Source of the DNA: Lineus longissimus
Taxonomy: Eukaryota > Nemertea > Pilidiophora > Heteronemertea > Lineidae
Direction: 5' to 3'
NCBI RefSeq assembly: GCF_910592395.1
Contig: NC_088313.1
Span: forward strand, 17,934,437-17,998,436
Length of the DNA: 64,000 bases
The notes beneath the pieces are model-generated. The model was not told the origin of the DNA and searched no databases. It was given only the letters and a program-made list of their open reading frames with translations. The translations under genes and the position numbers were made by a program. Positions 54,701-64,000 of the stretch are shown here, piece after piece; position 1 is the stretch's first letter, and every line of letters starts with the position of its first letter.

Positions 54701-57700
54701 TACTGGAACACCAGATGACGAATTCAATGTTGGGTCAATGACAAAAGCTCCTGAGTCAATGAAGGTCGAGGGGAATACGGAAACAAATGGGGAAGAGGAG
54801 GAAGGTAGGAACTGATTAGTTTAAATAATCTAGTTAGGCCTGTTGTTGTACTAGTCGTCTTCACGTGTATGTTCATTGTCCTTTCTTTTATTGGTGTTCA
54901 ATTGTTGGCACAGACCTTTTATTTCCTATTGATTAAGAGTGCTACATGTATACAGTCAAGCTCAAAGATTGTCAACAATTTGGAAGCCATACAATACAAT
55001 ATGCATTTCAAAATAAAAACTTGAGAATCTGTGTGACATGGAGGCATTATGAAATTGAAACCGATTGATCTACATTGTAATTGAACCAATTATGAAAAAG
55101 AGCACGATTTCAGCCCTGAGGCTTTCCACGTAAATGTAAAGAGCCACAGTCTGCCCTTTTGTTCTCTTCATAAATGGACACATACTGGGACATGTCTTCA
55201 TTTGTCTATAAGGATTTTAAAATGCCGTAAGTGGACTTACTACCGGTACTTGTATTTTCAAATCATGCCAACAGAAAAGTAATACAGTCGAGAGGCTGTA
55301 CATGTACATTGTAGAGCTGCATTTTTCATGATTTTGGTCAATTTATTTTTCATTTGTTGGATTTGTCTTTTTGCTATATATATATGCTATATACTGCATA
55401 TTATTTGCACTGCCAACTTAAAATATTGACAAGAGATTAGTATCACATAATACACTACAGTGCACAGTCGGTCAACATTTTTGGGCTGCCTCCGTAACAA
55501 ACTAATTGGTCAGTTTATATTTGACATTTGATTGACGAGACTTGTCTTATTGATTATAACAATAGTGATGAAAACTCCTGTGAACATGTACTCTAAGCCA
55601 ACAGGTGATTCAACTCAGCCATTCATGCAGGCTTTCTGCATAAATGTTTCCGTAATACTAGGCCTACCAATGCTGAATTGCCATTCTTTGCATAAGCGAG
55701 CTGTTTTACATGTTGAATAGACATGCTTAAATCTCGTGAGAATCTGCTGGCTCAGCGTAACTCAGTTTATAACAGCTGTTGTGCTACGGGTGTTAGGCAG
55801 ATCTCAGGATGGAAGGCTGACAGAGGGGAGAGAATGCTGGCCTCATGTCGCTGCATTCAGGTAGGGCTCGGAATTGGAACTGAAACATGATTAACCCTTT
55901 TGACCATGTTGTTGTTTCTAGGATTATCAGTACATATGGAACATGTGGAACGGGCCTATCTTGTAAATTTTTATATGGGCTATTTTAGTTGGCGTTCATG
56001 TGTGGTTGCATCTATGGGGATAGTGTATTTGGACATGGGGACTTGAAATGGACAGAAAACCAGAATTCTTAGCACAAGCACCATGCGATGAAATTTAAAA
56101 CTTATGCTTCTCTTTCTAGATTTCCTCTTACTTGACTCAAGTGATGAGTCCGATGACGACTTAATGCGGCCGTCTGCAGTAGCTCTTGTCAAGTCCCTCG
56201 AAGACGCTTGCAAGCCGTTGCCTCATGTGCGTGAAGTGCCCGAGAAGGATGATATCAAAGTAGAGCCGTCAATGTCAGCTCCGAGCCGTAAAAGTGCTGC
56301 TGAGTCAACCTCAAACTTCACGTGGAGCCTTGAAAAACTCTTGGAGGAAAAAAGAGAAAAGGTGGGCAATGTCGAGGTTTATATTAATCTACAAAAAAAA
56401 AAAACACCTGCAAAAATTGGAGCTAGTGGCCGGAGCTTCTGCATCATGATTTCAGTTACTCGAGTGCTAATTCCATTATAACAATCTGTCATAATCCGGA
56501 TAGTGAGTCATGCCACCTCTTGATATTGATTATACTCATGTCTAGATATTAGAGGGAACATTCTGTATCTTTCAGGAAAGTGATCGCGGTCGGGAGATGT
56601 CAGCCATGGAGGCAGAACTAAAGGTTGGTACTTTTTGTCGACGCTGTCTGTGTGACTCTCTCTGTCAAGTGTCAGTCTCACTTTGTATTAGTCTATTTGA
56701 TGTTTTGGTGAAGGTGACCTCATCATCCAAGGGTTGTGAGTTCAATGTTGGTCTGGTTGCCACTTTGTCCGTTACTGGTTGAGCATAAGAGTGCCTCTGT
56801 GGAGACCTGTAATGATAGCAATTGTTGTAAAGTTCTCATGGTCTAATAGTGGTGGTAGTGTTAATCACTGGGTAACTTCCGAAAGTGCTGTATGATCATT
56901 AATTATAATCACCATTAGTATTGTATTTATGAATTCAGTGATGTTGTTCCATTTGCAGCAAGGTTTAAAGAATGGAGGAATAGATTGCATGGAGCTCGAT
57001 GAAAGCAGCCAAGACATTGGTGCCACAGATTTTGAAGCTGATCAGCAGGAATGTCTCGAGAGGGTAGGATATTTTGTTTTAATGTCTTCATATCAACACT
57101 GCCAATTGGTGCAGTAATGGAATTATTTGGCATCATGTGAGGTTGGGGCTTTCTCATCTTATTCCTTGGAGTAACTTTGACCGTGGTATGATGGTATCAA
57201 GCCAGTTGTTATTGGAAACTCTTGGCTTTGTACAAGTTTCGTATCAATATCATATCACATGGCATTTTCTGTTTTTCTAAATTCCAGCTCCTGTATATTG
57301 AATCAATCCAAACACACCATCCGGGTGAGATCGTCTTCCATTCTAACAAGTGTCATCAGATCTTCACATTCCCGGGCAACATGACTCTCAGCAGTTGTGG
57401 ATTCACCATTGCCAAGAGTAAAATTGATAATCATTTAATAAGGTTTGATAAAAGTGAGTAGAGTAACGAGTTTTGATAATTAATTCTCAGGTTGGCAGTT
57501 TGTTTTCAAAGAACATTATTGGGTCTGATAATCCCAAAACATTAATGCGAGTTATATTTTGTGTGTCTTGGATGTAGTGACCTTAGGTGACAGTTTCAAG
57601 GGTTCTGGTGAAGACCTTCTTCTTCTTCTTCTTCTTCTTCTTCAGCGTTCGCTCTGCACTTGGAGGGGTCATTCTCCTAGGAGTAATCCTCCTCCAAGGC

Positions 57701-60625
57701 GGGATGAGCGTATCCTGCGTGCCACTACGGTTAGGTGCCAATTGGGTTTATTGGCCTAGTGGTCCGACTTTGGCGAGAGAGATAGAGTCCACGCAAGCTA
57801 CTCATGTTTCTCACTTGGTGGGGTCTTAGCTTGCCCTGGCATAGACACCAGGTACAAGGAACCTCGGTTTTGAGTCTCATTCGAAGGACTGTGAAGAGCC
57901 AGGAATTTTAGTTCCTTGAAAGTGGTGAAGACCAAGGTGTTACTATTGGTGATGAGGAATCAAAGCGTTTTACAGACTTTTTATGTTATGTTTCATTTGC
58001 TTCCAGTTGGTAAACTGCTTGAATTCGTCAAGAGCAACCTCATCGATATGTGCTTCAAAAACATCTCCTCACAAGATGCCTTCCTCACATGGGTTTTCTA
58101 CACAAGTAAGTTTTAAATAACTCGAGAAAATAAGCCTGGCATGAGGCTATCTGTGCTGTAGCCACTGATCTGTACATGCATGTTTTGCTTAGGTCGGCAA
58201 AAAGATGGTGTAATGAAGTAAAATTCCAGTGTAGCTGCATGTTGTTTTGAAATGTAACATTTGATTTGCTTTGAAAAGAACAAACAAGCTGTTTATTAAC
58301 ACTTCCTCATCTTTCTATTTCAGTGTCCATAGTAGACAACACATATGCTGTAGAGGATTTATACAATCTTCTCTATATTGTCTGGAACAAGAAGAACTCT
58401 GTAAATTGGGTGCCAACGGTCAAAGATATTGCTAAAGTCTTTGTTAATTATGGTAGGTTGTTTGATTGTTCTGCATTTAGACTTCTCTGTTTCATTTTGA
58501 TTGGTTTTAGTGGGTTGTTAAAGTTACATGCAATGTATAAAGCTAATGCAGGAGAGAAAGAAGAAAGTTCAGAAATGCTAAAGCTAAAGTTGATTTTCAG
58601 GTGCTGATCTGGCTATGCTAGTGCCAACAACCCTGACTGTCGACTTCACTGAGGATGAACTGAAGTCATCAGAGGGCAAGGAGAATGAAAGAAAGAGCAA
58701 GAAGATAGTGGTGGATAACAGAACAGGTTATGGCAGGAGTAACTTGCTACACGTCATCCAGGCTGTTACTCTGGCAGTACAAAAAAGGTGAGCCAGCTCC
58801 TGTAACTGTAAACTGCTTTATCATCATTCCTTAGTTTTTGTGTTCGACCTTGTCATTGCCTCTCTATAACTGCAGTTGCTAGCACATTCCTTAGGCCCAC
58901 TGTCTCCATTTCCAACTGAAATATTCCCAAGCAAGTTCATTCAGAGCTGCAAATCTGGGCTTGGCATATATCGAAACACAGCATTATTGTATTGATTTGA
59001 TTTGCTAAGCTAGTCAGGCCTACCCTTTGCCTCATGCTTTACCACTATTGAATCAGCTTTATAAATTAATAACTAGACCGTATGCCATGTTGCATGGGCT
59101 AGATGACCCAATATAATCCATCATGACCCTGTTTCAGGCCTCACAGTTACACCAGTAATGACCTCTGCACATTGTTTGTGATGATGTCTAAAGTGGCCTT
59201 GGACAAGTCTTTGACCATGTAAGTATCGGATGATGAGATGTCGTGGCTAACTAACATTTTCTGTGAAAAAGTATATATGTAATCATTGTACTGTGAAGAC
59301 TACTGCAAGACTGACATCATTTTGACATACCCGTATTTCATTGTTACAAAGTTTGTGTTGGTAGTGCACATGTATAGAAGGATTACAGATTTTCATGACT
59401 TTATTTTCCAGAGGTCAGTTAAAATTTGACATTAGGCTGTGTTTCTCAGCGATCTTGAATGCCTTCCCTAACGAAGAGTGGCACCAACGAGTCACCGAAC
59501 TCTGCTGCTATTTATCAACTCTGATCAGCCATCATCACAACAAGGTCACTCTCGTACGTCTGATCCACAACTCGGACCCACGAGGGGTATTCCTCCAGCG
59601 TCGCCTGGCGTACACAATGCTACATCAACTCTTCAATACAACGGAAGAGCAAAATATCACTGAAATGAAGGTGTGTATGTATAAAATGTTACCCCTATGA
59701 CAGATGATCTCAGCAACTATAGCTATAGCTATAGCACAGAAGAAGAATGATGACAGATAGATACGAGAGTACATGTAAATATGAAAATTCTATATTCTGT
59801 TTTCCATTGTTTTTCAGGTGCAAATGTTACATAACTTTACAATATCCTTGTGTAGAGACCCCGTTGATGACTATTACCTTCTATCCAGCATCATCATATT
59901 ACTAGACCAATGTGTTGGAAAAGAAACACTGCCCTCAAGCGATAAGGTTAGTCCTAGAAAAGTTTGGAGATGTTTCCGCCTGTGAATTGGGAGAATCTTG
60001 GGTGCCTGGGCATGGACCTGGTATAACTGGCAGGCAATAGAGTATGATTTACATAACCAGGGATGGTCCATTTTGGAGTCTTGATTGTCATAAACCTTGG
60101 CTGACTGAGTACATCTACAAGTAATTCAACCCAAAGAGGCTTAAGTGTAAAAAGCTGTTGGGCTAGTCAGTTGCTGATCATTTAGACAACTCTTTCCAGC
60201 CCGCCCTCCACACCCTCCATGAGCACATGCGGCACCTGATGGGGACAATCCGAGACACCATTCACAATATGGACTGCACAAAGGTGAAGAACATGTTAGT
60301 GCAAGTTGACGCCAAGTGGAATTTCATGCTGCAGGGAATGGGCACAAAACAGGTAAGCTTTATACTAGGTTAAGAACGAGACAAGTGCAGGAAAACCTTC
60401 TTTTCATACCTGTCCTTTAGATTGAGAGTTGAGAATGTTCCCTCGGAGAACTGCAACTGCTGAGACTTCCTCTCTGAAAATTTCTCATTTCTTTTTCAGG
60501 CCACCCTCTTCCACTGGACAAATATGGTTAGTACAGTTTCCACTCACCAGGTAGAGCAGCCAATGGAAGATGTTCCTTGCAGCCAATCAGACGATGAGGA
60601 AACACCATCAGAAACAAAGACGTAG
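51737..60625 (+). CDS. SLF2: SLF2 (FAM178A), SMC5/6 localisation factor
   Basis: Nuclear factor that, with SLF1/RAD18, brings the SMC5/6 complex to damaged DNA. Exons 51737-51765, 52377-52420, 52741-54804, 56120-56361, 56576-56623, 56959-57063, 57288-57453, 58007-58105, 58324-58452, 58601-58787, 59138-59218, 59412-59670, 59818-59946, 60200-60352 and 60500-60625 give 1286 aa (human 1173). Seen: N-terminal NQCITKFFK, spaced like human KQSIIDFFK, recovered only by joining a 29-nt exon to a 44-nt exon. A long disordered region follows with a Gly/Arg/Asn-rich part and a His/Asp-rich block (about 440-492). The conserved C-terminal FAM178 region (about 800-1260) includes FKNISSQDAFLTWVFYT and WNKKNSVNWVPTVKDI. 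All exon phases agree. Confidence 0.9.
57617..57644. repeat. (TTC)n microsatellite in SLF2 intron
   Basis: About nine TTC units between exons 7 and 8 of SLF2. Confidence 0.9.
57650..57910 (+). repeat. Possible tRNA-derived SINE in SLF2 intron 7
   Basis: A good A-box match tggcctagtgg (57752-57762) is followed about 110 bp later by a weak B-box-like ggttttgagtctca (about 57866). It is preceded by the TTC run. The spacing is long and the B box poor, so this is tentative. Confidence 0.25.
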
Positions 60626-60964
60626 TCACAAAACGAAAATCTGCACTTTGTTATAATCTACACAGGACTATTGTCTGTCAAAGAGGATCTAGGTCTTCAT
60701 TTCTGCCTTGTAATGTCTTTATTCTTGTTGACTTGCTTCTTGGCTACATGCCTATTATACTGGAAACTGCCTGCCAAACACTGCCCATAGGTATCCATTT
60801 ACGACTGGATGTAAAATTTGATCAGGCAGCTTCACTAATTTGAGGGCATTTTGCCATTGGCATTGTGAACCAACATGCTGGAATTATACCTGCTGTAATA
60901 GCGTTTTATACTGTATTCTCTTGCATTATGCATTCAATTCAGATGATATATCTATATCAGGAGA

Positions 60965-60970
60965 AATAAA
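60965..60970 (+). terminator. SLF2: Poly(A) signal for SLF2
   Basis: AATAAA 340 bp after the stop codon. Confidence 0.5.
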
Positions 60971-61343
60971 AGATATATTTGTGCAATACACGAGCCTTCC
61001 TTACAATGTTTTTACTTTCTTGTCTTCAGCACAAGAGCATTGCAAGGCCAGTGCAGATCCAAAATCGTAATTGCGCTCTTACAACCAGATGGACCAAGCG
61101 AAGCTCTCTGGCCGCAGGCCTCTAGTCTAAGACAGAACAATAGAAGTGGCCACTACATGTACTAGGTTCTTCTTCGTCAAAGTGGCCATATTCCCCATAT
61201 TGGCACTTCTTATCATCCTTTTCAGTTCTTTGGTCCACACGCACTAGCCATAGTCACACACTGCCTTCACTGAAGACGGGCAATTATTCATCCAAGGTCG
61301 CACAGACATAACAACATGAGACCCAATTTGTTACAAAATGAAT

Positions 61344-61349
61344 TTTATT
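61344..61349 (-). terminator. AUP1: Poly(A) signal for AUP1
   Basis: Minus-strand AATAAA about 600 bp after the AUP1 stop codon. Confidence 0.4.
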
Positions 61350-61943
61350 TTCCAACAACCCAAGTTTACTCATTTTCTCTGTCGTCTATATATTCATATG
61401 ATTATGTACATGTATAGAGAGTGAGCAGGTACACTTGACCGATGATAAAATCCACTGACAAGAACTACCCCAAAAGCCTTATAAAACCTGATCCACCACC
61501 CTACCAAACAAGAAAATCGAAGTCTTTCTTACCAGCCAACACTCTTCAAAATATGGACCAAGACTACATCACATCCTGCTCAACTTGTATTCACTTGTCT
61601 AAGATTAGAATTAACGTACAGTAGAACCTCCATCAAGGACACCCTTGACATGAAAAATCTGTCCTTACTGGTCCGGTCAGCACTTTGGGTAAAGAATCAG
61701 TCTCTTTTAAGGGAGTTTGCATGACATATATGACAGAACATATGAAAGTAACATAGGAGTTTATTGTTTTAGACTGCTAAATGTAACTAATGCCATCACC
61801 ATGTGAAATAAGCCTATTGTACAGGCCCAGGCGTCACTCGACTGGCGTAATCTCGTCAACACAGTACTTCAACAAGTAGGCAAAGTCACCTCAATTGATG
61901 GGAATGGCTCACAAATGTCATTGTCTCTTTGAGAGTTCAAATG

Positions 61944-64000
61944 TTAGCTCGTGCCCAGCATCCCATGTTTCATCATGTACTTTTCCCTCGCCGTGTCGAT
62001 CAAGATTTTTTTCCTCTCTTCAAATGATTGATGACGTTCTTGAGAACTTTTCGAAAAAGACTTTGCAGCAATTTTTACTGGCGATAAAGCCTGCAAAAGA
62101 ATAGACACAGAAGTTTATAATGAGGCGGCTTCCGAATTGACACACGGGAAATATTGATCAAATCTTGACATAAAGTCATTCCAACAACTAAGAGGCCAAA
62201 CTGCAAATTTGTTCCTTATGATACTTTGAGAGCCATGTAAGATGTACACATGTGAGTACCCATGGTTGATTTCTCCCGGATTTACTCTTCCAAGTCGTTG
62301 GAGAGACAAAAGATGCAGTTCCCTAGGAAGGCCGAGATGGTAAGTACCACACATGTAACAAGTTGCTTCTGCATCATGACATACCATTGGATTAGGCTTG
62401 GGTTTCTGAGGTGCAGAGTCCTCCGGGGTGTATGCCACAGTGCCCTCTAAGAGATTGGTAATGGTCATGTCGACATCCCTCGTGGTGCCTGCAATGGAGA
62501 AAACATAGAATAAAACTGCAGGAAACAATTCTGAACACTACCTACACTTGTATAAACTACACCCACTAACCACCTATGGTAATGAAGTTCCACTAAGGAT
62601 AGCAATGACTAAGGCTTCTCATCTTCAGTACAGTACTCACTCAAATCTCTTTTGATGACATGAAGAGGCACCTGCGTTAAGACTTCTTTCACTTGCTGTG
62701 TCATTAAGTTGAGACGTTGGTCTTCTTCCGGACTTGATGATCGCCATGAGCTGCGGAGGCTCCCCCTGGTGATCAGCGTAGGAGATGTGGAAAGGCTGCT
62801 GTCACTGCCGAGGTTGGGAGTAGCACCTGAAAATGGGAAATTAGATGTATTTTTACCTAAGACACGGATGGTGTTATTAACAGGTGGCAATCAATATATA
62901 AGCATTATATTGCATTGTACATACTTGCTTGTATTTCCTTGAGCCACTGGTTGCAATTCAGTAATAGCGAAAAGATTTTTTATGATAATTACCTGATTGA
63001 GCATGTTGATTTGTAACAGGGGGTTGGAAAGTCATTCTTTTGAACAATTCTGCCTTGTCAGCACTTGTAAAATTTGAAACCTCCAACTTGAGGGCCTCAG
63101 CAAAGAGTTTCTCTGCCCGTCTGCAGTAATCTTCTGTTGTTTCGGTTTCGTTTCGTCTAATGACTGGCAGGATTTTGAGATGGAAGTGTGTGTACGGCAC
63201 AAATAGATGCCAGAAGATGTCAGAGACATATGTGGAGCCAAGAACACTCTGAAAAGTGGAAGATAAGATTTAGTTATGAAAATGTAAGCTTGTTCCCTTA
63301 AAACAATTGACTTTTTTAATGTAACATATGGCTCTACGCTTCAAGTGCCTGTAAACCTCTAATAAAATTGAAGCCCAAGATTTGTAAAGATTACACCAAC
63401 CAAGTAAATAATAATTCTTGAAGTAATACTTACTATTGCCACATTCGTGAATGGTGGCCTAGATGTCTGTATGGCAATCTGCAATGAAAAAACATATCAT
63501 AAATATGCATATAAACATATCGGATATTTATGACATACTCTTTTCCATACCTGCCTTAGGTCAACAGAAAAACAATATGCATTAGGCAGACCCCACCCAT
63601 CAAGAGTGAATGAAGTCAAACAAGCTCTGGAACAGACACATAACATATCAAAATTCAATCTCATTTATCTCACTTACTGGCTGAATAGATAAACCAAGTC
63701 TGAACGGCCATTCCTGGAATCTCAACAAGGCCTTCTTTCCACTGGTTGTCACACCCTCTGGGAACACCAATAGGGAGTAGGGGGAATCTGAAATCAGACA
63801 AAGTAAAATTAACAAGAGTTCTATTTCTATAACACATCGCAATGATCTACATACTTAGATGGAAACGGTTGATAAGTGAAATCATACCTCTACAATATTC
63901 CTGTATATTGACTTCAACTGGTGCATCTCTCAGAGTGTAACCAAGGTCAACAAATCCCATCAGCCACTGGATCATCTTGTCTACTTTCTTGGTTAACAAC
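61944..64000 (-). CDS. AUP1: AUP1 (ancient ubiquitous protein 1), 3' part only
   Basis: ER and lipid-droplet monotopic protein that recruits the E2 enzyme UBE2G2 for ERAD. Minus-strand exons seen: from the window edge to 63888, then 63678-63787, 63434-63478, 62993-63248, 62641-62826, 62385-62488 and 61944-62090. They cover about the last 287 codons. Seen: the PlsC acyltransferase block LLVFPEGVTTSGKKALLRF followed by EWPF, a CUE domain (QQVKEVLTQVPLHVIKRDL then MTITNLLEG), and a C-terminal basic helix (KSSQERHQSFEERKKIL onward) matching the G2BR that binds UBE2G2. The 5' exons, with the membrane hairpin and the HxxxxD acyltransferase motif, lie beyond 64000. Order and phases fit AUP1 well. 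Confidence 0.9.

Larger units (their letters stand above)
60626..61943. other. Convergent 3' flanks of SLF2 and AUP1
   Basis: Holds the SLF2 poly(A) signal (60965-60970), the AUP1 poly(A) signal (61344-61349, minus) and a MITE-like block from about 61617 (cagtagaacctccatcaagg). No gene is recognised. Confidence 0.55.

Overview
The window is eukaryotic nuclear DNA. It has many short introns with GT-AG (a few GC-AG) borders, AATAAA signals, one nuclear tRNA-Asp gene and many small inverted-repeat transposons. Gene content (AS3MT, DDX41, a WBP1/WBP1L-family gene, a RIG-I-like receptor, SH3PXD2, HASPIN, SLF2, AUP1) and frequent palindromes such as taggccta and tacatgta suggest a marine invertebrate, most likely a non-vertebrate deuterostome (echinoderm, hemichordate or cephalochordate). 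The species cannot be fixed from sequence alone. All exon models below were built by hand from splice signals, reading phase and remembered protein families. Every complete CDS sums to a whole number of codons.

Layout. 1-5.0 kb: AS3MT copy A (minus). 5.1-12.7 kb: repeat-rich stretch with a truncated third AS3MT copy, nested inverted-repeat transposons and a 2.3 kb element encoding a zinc-finger/FLYWCH protein. 12.7-17.9 kb: DDX41 (minus, 14 exons). 19.2-22.3 kb: AS3MT copy B (minus), head to head with a WBP1/WBP1L-like gene (plus, 22.6-25.2 kb). 28.3-33.3 kb: a CARD-less, LGP2-sized RIG-I-like receptor (plus) whose second helicase lobe has lost its catalytic motifs, with a tRNA-Asp gene in its proposed first intron. 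35.8-43.7 kb: SH3PXD2 (PX plus four SH3 domains, plus strand). 46.8-51.3 kb: HASPIN kinase (minus, 11 exons), head to head with SLF2 (plus, 51.7-60.6 kb, 15 exons). 61.9-64 kb: 3' part of AUP1 (minus), running off the right edge.

The genes do not form one pathway. They cover arsenic detoxification (AS3MT), RNA helicase and innate sensing (DDX41, RLR), WW-domain adaptor biology (WBP1L), invadosome scaffolding (SH3PXD2), mitotic chromatin and SMC5/6 genome maintenance (HASPIN, SLF2) and ER lipid-droplet/ERAD (AUP1). What links them is genomic history: their human relatives lie on 10q24, 5q35 and 2p13, so this looks like a compact remnant of one pre-duplication linkage group. The strongest observations are that shared ancestry, the pseudo-helicase RLR, loss of an arsenic-binding cysteine in one of two tandem AS3MT copies, a hidden GC-AG terminal intron in AS3MT, and the FLYWCH element without a transposase.
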